Shown: positions 46,805-56,497 of the stretch, in pieces
Layout: each line of letters starts with the position of its first letter
How positions within the stretch are numbered: position 1 is the stretch's first letter
Origin: Artemia franciscana
Taxonomy: Eukaryota > Arthropoda > Branchiopoda > Anostraca > Artemiidae
Assembly: GCF_032884065.1 (NCBI RefSeq)
Contig: NW_027062618.1
Location: 1,017,362 to 1,081,361, forward strand
Direction: 5' to 3'
DNA length: 64,000 nt
The notes under the pieces: model-generated
The model's input: only the letters and a program-made list of their open reading frames with translations
Told to the model about the DNA's origin: nothing
The model's database searches: none
Translations under genes and position numbers: made by a program

Positions 46805-46985
46805 TGATGGAAATGGATATTCGTTGTAACCAACTTTTAATCGTTTCTGCAATGTCTACCATTTATTAGAAACTGATTTTTTAAACAAACTTCCAAATCC
46901 TAAAAATAGTCAAGCCTGAGGAATTTTATTACTTGGTTTTTACTATTCTTGAGACTTCCTTGTGAAGGTGAAAATCTGTTAGTGT
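46805..46985 (+). repeat. ~170-bp direct repeat flanking the 43660-46726 element, right
   Basis: Right-hand partner of 43486-43655, with the same block order and ~80-85% identity by eye. It is separated from the TIR by 'tgagctcttagttc...' and an AT-rich stretch. Confidence 0.7.
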
Positions 46986-47031
46986 TTTGTTTAACAATTT
47001 AAATTTGTTTAATAGTTTAAATCTGTAATAA

Positions 47032-47192
47032 ATGGAAATTTACTGTATGTGATGTAAAAAGTTTACTGAGACCAAGTCTTTAATTCCGGAAGCTTCGAAA
47101 AGAAATGATGTGCCAATGATTAAAGCTATTTGTACACAATGTGGTTGCAAAAAAAATTGTTTAAAAAAAAAATCAATGAGGAAAAACTCTGG
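47032..47192 (+). pseudogene. Small Polinton zinc-ribbon protein
   Basis: ATG at 47032 opens MEIYCM*CKKFTETK, then ...MIKAICTQCGCKKNC. Two CxxC knuckles ~30 residues apart suggest a treble-clef or zinc-ribbon fold. Short proteins opening with a YCxxCK motif are a known accessory ORF beside Polinton integrases. There is a TGA in the first knuckle (47050-47052) and no clean end; a stop is reached near 47230. It is immediately upstream of the integrase on the same strand. Confidence 0.55.
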
Positions 47193-47231
47193 ATAAAAGG
47201 AAGCCGTTTTTTACTGGAACGAGTAGCGTAG

Positions 47232-49820
47232 AAAATAAACGTTTAGAAGTCTCTTATTCAAACTTTTTAGGGAATGAAGATTTACATAGAAAATTAAAAG
47301 AGCATGTTTCTACTGTATCAATAACTAAAATCAAAGAAGTGTTGCAAAATTGACATAGTTATTTTGTACACCACCCAGATTACCATACGTCTAAATGAAG
47401 ACACGTTTACATTCATTGTGCCGATGAACAGTTGCAAGCAGATTTGGTTGATATACAGCGGTATAAAAGTGAGAATAATAATTTTAAATATATTCTTACA
47501 GTCATCGATTGTTCTAGTAAATATGATTGGTGTATTCCTTTAAAGGATAAAACGGCCAAGGAAGCTATTAATGCCCTTACGGTTTTTTTTCAAATTAAAC
47601 AAAAAAACTAGTTTTTTTAACTGAAAGTAAGGAGCGACATTAAAACTTAAAACGAACAGAAATTACTCCGTATATGAAATGGGTTTTCCCCTCCGCAATC
47701 CCTCGCTCTTTACGCTAAAGTTTTTAATTGTTTTAAAAATAAGAATTGTGGCAAAGAGTCAAACTTTAGTGTAAAGAGCAAGAGGTTGCGGAGGGGAAAA
47801 CCCATTTCATATACGGAGTAATTTCTGTTCGTTTTAAGTTTTAATGTCGCTTCTGACTTTCAGTTAAAAAAACTAGTTTTTTTGTTTAATTTCTGAACGT
47901 TTTTGAATTAATGCATGTTTGATTTTGGCTCTCCGTACATAAATTATTCAAATGCAATTGACATACTAATTCATTTTTGGCTAAATGGCTTTCTCTTAAT
48001 TTTGATCAGACGATTTTGAGAGTTAAGGGGTGGCGAAGGAAAAGTAGTTGCCCTCCAATTTTTCGGTTACTTAAAAAGGTAACTAGAACTTTTAATTTTT
48101 AACGAACGTTTTTATTAGTAAAAAATATACGTAACTTAAGAATTAACTTACCTAACAGACTTTTATATTCTTATATTTTTATTATGTATATGAGAGGGTT
48201 TGTCCCCTCGTTAATACCTCGCTCTTTATACTATATCTTAAGTTTTATCCCAATTCTTTAATAATGACCCCTGAATCAGAAAGGTCGTAGAATAAGTAGT
48301 TGAAATCACTAAAAATACTTTAGCATAAAGAGTGATGTATTTATCTCCTCCTAAATACCTCGCTCTTTATGCTAAAGTATTTTTAGAACCCTTCATATGC
48401 TTAATAATCTCTGTTCGTTTTAAGTTTTAATGCTTCTCCTTACTTTCAATTGAAAAAAACTTTTTCATGTTTATTTTTTCATTTTTTTATAGTAATGCTA
48501 GAAAATCTTGCACCCTTTTCATTGAGCTTCTCTTCCCCCATGACATATTCCTCCAAGGAAAGATCCTCCGACATAGCCCCCTCCCCTCAACCCAACCCCC
48601 CAAACCAAAAGAATCCCCCTGAAAAAGTCTGTACACCTCCCAATAACCATTACTGTATGTAAACACTGGTCAAAGTTTGTAACTTGCAGCCCCTCCCCCA
48701 GGGACTGTGGGGGAGTGAGTCATCCCCAAAGACATAGTTATTATGGTTTTTGACCATGTGGAACAAAATGGCAATCTCAAAATTTTGTTCCGTTGACTTT
48801 GGGGAAAAATGAGCATGGGAGGGGGCCTACAAAAAAATTTTTTTTGGTCACTTATAAAGGGCACTAGAAATTTTCATTTCTATTAGAATGAGTCCTCTTG
48901 CGATATTTTAGAACCACTTGGTCGATACGATGACCCCTGGGAAAAAGAAAAAAAACAAAAAACAAACAAACAAATAAACACGCACCCGTGATCTGTCTTA
49001 TGGCAAAAAACACAAAATTGCACATTTTTGTGGATAGAAGCTTGACATTTTTGCTACAAGGTTCTCTGATATGCTGAATGCGATTATGTGATTTTCGTTA
49101 GGATTCTATGACTTTTAGGGGGTGTTTCCTCCTATTTTCCAAAATAAGGCAAATTTTCTCAGGCTCGTAACTTTTGATGAAAAAGACTAAATTTGATGAA
49201 ACTTATATATTTAAAATAAGCATAAAAATCTGATTCTTTTGATGTATGTTTTAGCATCAAAATTCCGATTTTTAGAGTTTTGTTTACTATTGAGCCGGGT
49301 CGCTCCTTACTACAGTTCGTTACCACGAACTGTTAGCTACAAAACCTAGAAAATTACAAACAGGTAAAGGTAAAGAATGTGTTATGAAAAACGTTGAAGT
49401 ATCTTTTAAGAGTCATGAAATTCATTGGTTCTCATCTAAAAGTCAATTGATAGCTCTAAATGTTGAATGATTTAATAGAACAACCAAAGAGAAATTGTGG
49501 AAAAATTTTACTCATAACAAAACAAAACGTATAGATGTATAACGGATAGATGTATTACCCTCTGTAGTATACTAATTTATTTCCCAATGTCAAAGTTCAA
49601 AAATTATCCATAAACAAATTCAATGTTGGCAATTTGGCTAGAATTAATAAAAGTAAGGGTGTTTTTTGGTAAAGGTTACCTACCAAATTACACAGCTGAA
49701 GTGTTTCAAATAGCAGCAGTGAAACATACAACCATCATAACGTATCAGCTGTCGGATAAAACTGGTGAATTCATAATTGGTAGTTTTTACGAAAAAGAAC
49801 TCTCGAAAATTCAATAAAAA
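47232..49820 (+). pseudogene. Polinton rve integrase, split by HCR copy B
   Basis: N-terminal zinc-binding region at 47232-47400 (LHRKLKEHVSTVSITKIKEVL, with stops at ~47352 and ~47396). Catalytic core: DEQLQADLVDIQRY (first Asp) and YILTVIDCSSKYDWCIPLKDKT (second Asp) to ~47590, then interrupted by a 1.7-kb HCR. It resumes at 49340 with PRKLQTGKGKE, IHWFSS and FNRTTKEKLWKNFTHN (catalytic Glu in KEK region) and a C-terminal GKGYLPNYTAEVFQI...TYQLSDKTGEFIIGSFYEKEL (49665-49805). Function: DDE-type transposase that joins the element's ends to target DNA. In-frame stops and the insertion make it dead. It is on the plus strand, opposite to polymerase B. Confidence 0.85.
47593..49337 (-). mobile_element. 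HCR element, copy B, inside the integrase
   Basis: Reverse orientation. The palindrome tail is at 47593-47890, the head hairpin CAGTTCGTTACCACGAACTG (complement of the head) at 49313-49332. Order and length match copies A, C and D. The S-type core is at ~48670-48900. It splits the Polinton integrase between codons at ~47590 and ~49340, so it inserted after the Polinton. The flank at its head reads 'gctaacag' rather than 'tcaaacag' seen in the other three copies. Confidence 0.8.
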
Positions 49821-49849
49821 CTATCATTCTATAAATGGATCCAATAAGT

Positions 49850-50420
49850 AGAATAAATTATAAGCCAGTATAGTGAAAAATAGAAGAAACAAACAAACTT
49901 AGTTCAAGAACGTTCCTTAGAGCAAGCTGGATTACGTGACTATGCTGAAAAGTTGGGTGCTCTATTCGCTGAAGCAGAAGATAAAATTACAAATATGATT
50001 ACTGATAAATTACATGAAAATGACACTAATTTAAGAAGACAATTTTAACGACCGGATCAATCTTTAAGCAGCGCAGCAAGTTTTCAAGCAAACAATCAAG
50101 CTCACTCCAGTCAATCTATTTTATCTCTAAATAAACAAAATTTCATTGCTAATGTCGATTCTGGGATAGATGAGGAACTTTTGAGAGAAGTCAATAGGAC
50201 TATGATCCTAAAGATTCTATTTTGAAATTCCTAGCTTTTATTGAGACAATTATCAATATTTAAAAGAGGCAATAGATGAATCACGAACACTTAATCGAAG
50301 ATATAGAGGAAAGATGAAAGGTATGAAATGTAGTAAATTAGAAAAATGTCTCAGTTCGTACAAATCTACAAAAGAAGGTTAAAGATAACTTTGATGTTAT
50401 AAAACCTCAGTAAGGAACTG
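49850..50420 (+). pseudogene. Decayed Polinton ORF, family not recognised
   Basis: Plus-strand scraps with stops: EQAGLRDYAEKLGALFAEAEDKI, then LSSAASFQANNQ and SGIDEELLREV. It lies between integrase and capsid proteins, where Polintons usually carry protease, ATPase or other morphogenesis genes, but no catalytic motif was recognised here. Confidence 0.35.
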
Positions 50421-50850
50421 GAATTTACGTAAATGCAAATGATATGATTGCAACAATAAAATTGGTTATTATTCTGGAAGAGAATTATAAATTTCGGGTT
50501 AGTAGTGACTTAAGTTTTATTTAAGGATTTGAAAATGAAGCAAAACTAAGTAGTAAATATAATGAAGGTACTAAAGTTCCTAGTATTGCAGGAAATGTTG
50601 ATAAAATGCATATTCACTGCTCAATAGTGGATAGTTAAAATGTGAATGGGAATACAACCTCTGATGTGATCTGGAGTTTTGCTCCAAAAACCAAACTCTG
50701 TAAGATTCCCATAGAAAGGCGATACCTTCCAATCAATCGAAAAGAACATATTAACGTGCTAAAAATGACGATAATTGATCAATTAGGTAGATTAATTGAT
50801 CTGAATGGAGAGAATATTGAATATGTTTTGAATTTGAAGAAAGTTTAATG
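50420..50850 (+). pseudogene. Polinton penton-like minor capsid protein, C-terminal part
   Basis: Blocks NANDMIA and SKYNEG (before 50600), then IAGNVDKMHIHCSIVDS and, in the frame from 50642, VIWSFAPKTKL...RRYLPINRKEHI...MTIIDQLGRLIDLNGENIEYVLNLKK. The last block is the conserved C-terminus of the single-jelly-roll minor capsid protein in Polintons. Broken by stops at ~50408 and ~50520. Just before the major-capsid-like gene, on the same strand. Confidence 0.6.
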
Positions 50851-50880
50851 AAATTGTTTAATAAAATATATCTATAATAA

Positions 50881-51063
50881 ATGTTGATCAATAAGAAACA
50901 ATTGTTGTATACAAGACAGTATGGTAGCGGGATTGGTAGTTCCTTCAAAAATATTGTCAATTCTCAATTATACAAGACGTCCATAAAAAATATAAAATAT
51001 GTAGCTCTTTCCATGCATAACACTATGATCTTCCAAGTAATAGTTACCTTTATGCAAAAGTGA
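50881..51063 (+). pseudogene. Short Gly-rich basic ORF between capsid genes
   Basis: Frame of 60 codons starting LLYTRQYGSGIGSSFKNIV. A short Gly/Ser- and Lys/Arg-rich piece with an aromatic-Gly repeat (YGSGIG) resembles small DNA-packaging proteins of Polintons and adenovirus-like elements. Only the first half shows this; the rest looks random. Weak assignment based mostly on position. Confidence 0.35.
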
Positions 51064-52243
51064 AAATAAAACGAAAGTGAAAATAATGATGAAGCTACTT
51101 TAACAAATAATGGATTTAATTTGTTAAAAAATACTGAACATATTATTAATGGAGAATGTATTGAAAGTATTGATTATGTAGGTATAACGACTACTTTTAA
51201 AAAGTTATTAGACTTTTCAGATGACTTTAGTCAAAGCGTAGCTACTAATATGTTTTGGTATAAGGATAGAAAACAATCCGTTGATTCTTTTAAAGCAGAA
51301 AAGGAGTTTGAAAGCACTTTTATACCTGTTGCAGCTGTTGGTGGAACCATCACAACAAAACAAAATAGCACTTTTAATAGTGGTTTATTTTAAAGATAGA
51401 ATAAAACAAAAGAAAGTCACGTGATTAGTATGTATTTACCATTAACACGATTATTTGGATTTTATCAAGAATATTGATCGTGTTTATAGAGGAGTTACAC
51501 ATGACATTATACCAAACTGAAACGATTTTTCCAATATGATTGCAAAATTTGGAGCTCAAAATTTTAAAGTAGATGTAGTGCATTTATCATGGATGTTACC
51601 AGTATCTCATCCCAGTTTACCCATAGCAACTCAATTAGAAGCACGATTAACGAAGAAGGCGGAACAATTAAAAGCTAAATTAGAAAATGGTAGCTAATTT
51701 GAATTGAGATGGGAGGCGTGTAATAGCTATAAAAGTGAAAATAAAACGGGTAAAGAATTAACATGGGGGATAGTCAATAAACGCTATAATACAACTAAAA
51801 TTGTTGTTGTATTACATAAATCTGAAAAAGAAAACATTCATAGGCAAAACAATATGGTATTTGACCATATGAATATTGATAGAATTGAAATGTGAGTAAA
51901 TGGATATAAATATTCACAAGAAGATTTTAAATGTAATTCCAGTGATGCTAATGAATATTATTCTAACGCTTATCAATGATTTTTACAGTTAGGATATAAA
52001 CATAAAATTGTTGGAAGTGGAACAATCGTAAGTTACAATGATTTTAAAAGGGTACATCTTTTATTTTGTTTTGATGTTTCAATGCATGAATGGAAAATTT
52101 ATGGAAGTGGATCAACTACTGATATAGATATTAAACTGTTATTAGATCCCTAAGTACCTGCTAATCCATATAACATTTACTACGTTAGATTTTCAGAAAG
52201 AAAAGCAATCATGGAGGTCATTGATAGTATCAAAAAACATTAA
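51063..52243 (+). pseudogene. Polinton double-jelly-roll major capsid-like protein
   Basis: Plus-strand pieces with ~8 stops or shifts: NGECIESIDYVGITTTFKKLLDF (51121 frame), STFNSGLF, CIYH/YLPLTRLFGFYQ (~51430), HLSWMLPV...TQLEARLTKKAEQ (~51580-51680), RWEACNSYKSENKTGKELTW (51704 frame), NNMVFDHMNIDRIEM, YNDFKRVHLLFCFDVS and SGSTTDIDIKL (to ~52145), ending SERKAIMEVIDS near 52230. The KSEN and NNMVFDHMN blocks fit the DJR-like family found in Polintons of arthropods. Such proteins would form a virion shell. It is not functional here. Confidence 0.65.
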
Positions 52244-53150
52244 AAGATTAAGATATGACAAGCAACGTGCATATACAAGCTGCTGATTTTTTTCCAGGAA
52301 AAGACAGATTCGGGAAATATGGGTAAACACACGCACACAAAAACCGATTTTAGTGGAAAAAACAATTTACTAGCAGTGTTCAAGCAATAATCGCCTTGAG
52401 TATTGAAGAATTTGCTATGTATGTGAGAAAAGTGTATAACATGCTCTTTATAAATTCCCATCATCAATTATTTGTTAGTTGCAATCAACTTTGAGTTGTG
52501 CCACTTTATACACAGTTTCTTTTTCGAATAGCTATCAAGAGGCGTCCCATTCCTTCTCGTTCTTGAGACATCGGAAATACAAAATAAAACTTTAGGTTAC
52601 AGAGTTGGAAGTTGAGGAATGAGCAACCCCTCCTATGTGGAATATTTTCTGTTTCTTTTAATTTCAAGCATTACTCTTTAACTTCATTTGAGAAAAATTA
52701 TAAAATTTTTACTCGTTTTTAATACTATACCCAAGATTACCCTAGGTGTCAGGAGGGGTACCGTTCCCTAAAACGTGACTCTTTAAATCATAGTTTGACT
52801 TTTAGAGAGCTATGCTGTGAGAATAATTCTCATATAGGGTGTTTTTTTTCTTTTAAATAAAGCCAGATGAAGTAATTTAAATTGTCGTCTCCGTAATAAA
52901 ACACTCCCACGCAACTCATTACAAACAGTTAACCTTATATTCGTCGACATACCCCTTCTAATTAAGGGGGGTAAGAGGTAAAACCAGAAATAATCTTAAA
53001 TTCAGTCAATTTTTCAAATTTGCCTGAAATATTTTGGCCCTGTTCGGGTTAAAGTTCTTTAATGCTATACCTTCTTGTTGCATGAACTGTTTTATTACTT
53101 AAAAGAGGCAGTAGATCCTTAAATGTTTATTCGAATGAATATTCTTTTAA
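52244..53150. other. Unassigned; a weak HCR tail relic at 52600-52700
   Basis: The piece 'gcaacccctcctatgtggaa'...'tttaacttcatttgag' loosely follows an HCR palindrome arm. The rest is AT-rich without signals. The Polinton right terminus should lie here but no TIR matched the polymerase side. Confidence 0.35.
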
Positions 53151-53279
53151 TACGAAAAAAAATAATTGAAGAAAAAACGGGTTTAATTTCTTATAAAGCA
53201 GTGACAACACTGCTTTATTTTGTTGTCACTGCTTTATAAGAAATTAAACCCGTTTTTTCTTCAATTATTTTTTTTCGTA
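53151..53279. repeat. Perfect 59-bp-arm hairpin
   Basis: 53151-53209 and 53221-53279 are exact reverse complements with an 11-base loop (53210-53220). A second, smaller palindrome, AAAGCAGTG-ACAA-CACTGCTTT, overlaps the loop. The 13-mer 'attcttttaatac' flanks on both sides (53141-53153, overlapping the left arm, and 53309-53321). Confidence 0.95.
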
Positions 53280-54110
53280 AATGGAAAAGCAGTGTGGTCT
53301 AAGAAATTATTCTTTTAATACCCTACTAGATAGACTATTGATAGTCGCTATATTGACCTTTCGTTTCTGAAAAAAAATAAGAATTCTCATTTTGTAGGTA
53401 GTGGCTTTGGGGTTCTCATACAAGTGAAATTCCGCCACATAGTTTCCATCATAATGGCACCCCCCTTTTCAGGGATTTATATTTCCATTTCCGAATCTCT
53501 AATAATTTTTGTGACATGGTAATTACGAGTGACTTTCAAAATAATGCATTTTATCCATTTAGAATCAGGATAACTAAAAGATTTGTAAGTTTATATATTG
53601 TGATCAAATTTTGTTTTTAAAGTTTTTGAATCGATTGGCAGTCTTTGCTCTGTACTTACAGTTTGTTGCTTAAAATTGTTTGGTCCAAAAGGTGTATCAA
53701 ATATGAGTGAGACGATTATTCCCTTCCTCAAACTCCATTTTTATATTCAAGTTTAATGTTTTTTGGCGATATTTTGGGAACGATTATCATCCATTACAAA
53801 GCGCACTCGCCAAATATTGACTAGAAGGGGGACATCCTAAATATAGAAAATTAATTATAAGGTCATAAATTCCAAGGTTTTCAAGGTTAACTTTTCAAAC
53901 AATATGTTTTAGGTATTCCTCCCACCGACATCGGTGGGGGAAAGGGTGCAAAGGAGCAATGCCCCCTGAAAAACGAGAATAAACTATAAATGTCTAGTTT
54001 TAGTGCGTGTTTGTGTCTTTGTACACACACACACAAACACATCATGCTCCATCTACTCTAGTGTTTCAGTGGAAATCGGCTATAATTTCATTTTGGAGGC
54101 TTATCTCACT
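53280..54110. other. No recognised feature; CA microsatellite
   Basis: AT-rich sequence. A short (CA)n-like tract sits at 54024-54042. No coding signal was seen. Confidence 0.35.
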
Positions 54111-54114
54111 GTTC

Positions 54115-54190
54115 AACTAGACATTTTAACATTTAGACATTTTAACTAGACATTTTAACATTTAGACATTTTAACTAGACATTTAGACAT
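54115..54190. repeat. 29-bp minisatellite
   Basis: Unit starting 'aactagacattttaacattt' begins at 54115, 54144 and 54173, period exactly 29, with the third copy truncated. Each unit itself contains a shorter 'agacattt' repeat. Confidence 0.9.
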
Positions 54191-54499
54191 TAAAAAAAAA
54201 AATTCCCATACCTTGCACTATTTACCATTCATCTACACCATCTCCTGTGGTGTTTCAGTAGAAAACATCGCTAATATCATTTAAAGACTTACCTCGCTAT
54301 CCTATTGCAATTTCCAGCACTATTCTACTTTTTACAGCTTAATTGCATACATTGTCATTGCCAATAAGGCTATATAGGAACGTGACAATATTCACTCGGT
54401 CAAACTTCATGTTGTCAAATATAATCTCTTCCTCCTCCTAATTTCCTAATCCTCCTCCAAATTCACTCCAATCCCCTAATTTGTGAGATTTCTTCTTTT

Positions 54500-54760
54500 T
54501 CTTTAACTTTCTTAAAAATTAATTAAAACTTGTATAGCAATTACTTGGCCATAACATGCGCCCATATGACACGTACGACTGAATAAAAGCATGGTATAAA
54601 ATGAACAAAACTGTTGGTTTTTGTTGAATGGAAAAATTCTGGAGACCGTTTTTCAGACGGGCAAAAAAATGAAATCTTAATAATAATAGTTCTACTAACA
54701 ACCTATTACAGCACCAAGTCACTAGAGGCTAACAAAGCTGTGCACACCACCTCCGGCCCT
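54500..54760 (-). mobile_element. LINE RT C-terminal fragment
   Basis: Minus translation shows LFILYHAFIQSYVSYGRMLWPSNCYTSF, the 'LYxxFIxPyLxYGxxxW' block found in the thumb of CR1/Jockey-type RTs. The expected Gly of YG.. is present and the next Trp-Gly reads Trp-Pro. The sequence around it is broken. It is a short 5'- and 3'-truncated piece. Confidence 0.65.
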
Positions 54761-55585
54761 CTATTTGAAGCTTCGCTCTGCACTCTCCCAAGAAATTCCT
54801 ATTTCCTCTGAATCTTTTTGGCAATTCTCCCTACCCAATTCGAGGACAACCCCCCATTTTGTTTGGCCCTAATTGGATGTGGGAAAAGGACGATGTTTGA
54901 TAATCTGTCACCTTTCATCCACTAAATATTTCGTAATGATTTCAACCTTTTTTCCATTATAGCCATAAAAAACCGGATAGAACCACGTCTTTCATAGAAC
55001 TTATTGTTTCAAATACGGTCAGTCAGATGGGTATCCAAAACTATTCGTAGAAAATCCCTCTAAAAAATCTAACAAATCCTCCTCCGTTTTTTCAAGCGCT
55101 GACATTTTCAAAAACCAAACTTAACCAGAGTTATCACTGTAGCTTCCAATAATCTAACTTCAGCCCATCAAAAAAAACAAATACTGCTAAAAAAGATCTA
55201 ATCGGAATCGTACAGATCATACCATAAGAGCTATTGCCAATATGGCTGTAGCAAGTCAAAAGGTAATATATTTGTCACAAGTCTTCATACAAAATATAAT
55301 TGTTCTTTCAATATGAATGACCATTTCAAGAATAGCTTTAACAGCAAGATCGTAAATCATATCACCTCCAGGCGTCATTGAATGTCTTTTCTTCTCTTCC
55401 CCATTGGAATGCCTATAAGTAGAAGAGGGTAAAATTGGACTAACAAAAGGAAAAAAAAAACTTGGGTATCTTTACATTTAAATAACAAGCAAACCCTGTA
55501 ATTCAGGCGTACAAAAAAAAAAACCCCAGAAATTATAACGGAAGTTCTTAAGCCGAACTGGATAGACATGACAATAAACAATCAA
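54761..55585. other. No recognised feature
   Basis: Mixed sequence, somewhat less AT-rich at the start. No supported gene or repeat was seen. Confidence 0.3.
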
Positions 55586-55589
55586 GAGA

Positions 55590-56300
55590 GATAAAACTCT
55601 AGAAAATGAAAACTTCAAACGAGACGACGACCAGTAGAATTAAAAGACTAAAACAACGCGGATATTTCGCCTGTATAAAACAAGGCGTCTTCAGCACAAG
55701 ATAGAAAATTAAAAGAAAACTAATCTAAAAACAAATAAAAACCATCACCAAATATAATAAATACAATTGTCGCTACTTATCCACGTAGGGAAAAGCAGCT
55801 ATGCGAGTTACTTCAATGAGAATCAAAGAGCAACTGAGGAAAAATTTATGAAAATTGAAACTTAGTTAATTATTCTGTTGCGAAATAATCCTCTTGTATG
55901 CTAACATTGAAGCAACTCTTTTTGGTCTAGTGGGTAATCTTGTCCCCTGGTGATTGTGTAAAATTTTAATTCCCCCATCGACTATTGGTTCATTTTTTAA
56001 AAGAATATCATAAACTGGGTCAATATTTAAATTCCCTGTGTCTCTATTTATTGAAATATTAGCAAATATATGTTTTTTAATTTCTATAGCCTCCCTCACC
56101 CACTGAGAAAACCCTCATCATTAGAAATAGCTGTAGCCTCATCAAATTGTATAAAATGTTCAGGATAAAAGAATGTGTGTTCAGCTAGAGCTGAAACAAA
56201 AGTTTCGGGAGGCTTTCTTAGTTGTAGGTTTTTTTCTATTGAGTTGCGATGCTCAATAAATCTTTCAGTAAATTGTTGGTGAGTTCTACCAATATATATT
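55590..56300 (-). mobile_element. Penelope-like element 3' part with GIY-YIG endonuclease, copy 1
   Basis: Minus strand from ~56300: IGRTHQQFTERFIEHRNSIE (helix after the YIG tyrosine, with catalytic Arg), then KPPETFVSALAEHTFF, FDEATAIS, and in the 77-codon frame REAIEIKKHIFAN...NLNIDPVYDILLKNEPI...RVASMLAYKRIISQQNN, stop at 55866. GIY-YIG endonuclease fused behind RT is the hallmark of Penelope-like elements; the RT is missing. Downstream (55590-55860) is non-coding sequence shared with the 62990-63690 copy, including a hammerhead-like motif (55640-55700). Confidence 0.8.
55640..55700 (-). ncRNA. Hammerhead-ribozyme-like motif beside Penelope copy 1 (tentative)
   Basis: Minus strand: CTGAAGA (55694-55688), a GCC/GGC stem with an A/T-rich loop, then GAAA (55668-55665) and a GTC further on (55648-55646). 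This is the CUGANGA - stem - GAAA - GUC order of hammerhead ribozymes, which are known in the long-terminal-repeat-like ends of Penelope-like elements. An extra C precedes stem II and no closed helix III was drawn, so it may be inactive or a look-alike. Confidence 0.4.
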
Positions 56301-56405
56301 AGGAGATTTAGTTAGTGGGGTATATAAAATTCCTTGTTCCTGTGGAAAGTTTGATATTGGTAGAACTCACCAACAATTTACTGAAAGATTTATAGAAAGA
56401 TATTG
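56257..56405. repeat. Head-to-head Penelope endonuclease pieces, 39-bp perfect inverted repeat
   Basis: 56257-56295 (minus-strand element) and 56354-56392 are exact reverse complements. Between and beyond them, plus-strand 56305-56403 translates to GVYKIPCSCGKFDIGRTHQQ, i.e. the start of the GIY-YIG domain in opposite orientation (the tyrosine of YIG reads Asp). So two 5'-truncated pieces meet, as expected from twin-priming or inversion during insertion. Confidence 0.85.
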
Positions 56406-56497
56406 GAACATACTAACGGGTATGTTCCAATAAGAATTTTCTTTTTTTTTAAATATATTTTTTTTTTGAAAATAAGAATTTTCTTTGTATGCTCCAA

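Noticed and set aside
47593..47890. HCR palindrome as a rho-independent terminator or CRISPR-like repeat
   Set aside because: Arms of >100 bp in a eukaryotic repeat; no spacers, no array, no cas-like genes.
52240..52467. 75-codon minus frame after the capsid gene
   Set aside because: No recognisable motif, opposite to the capsid frame's tail, AT-rich chance frame.
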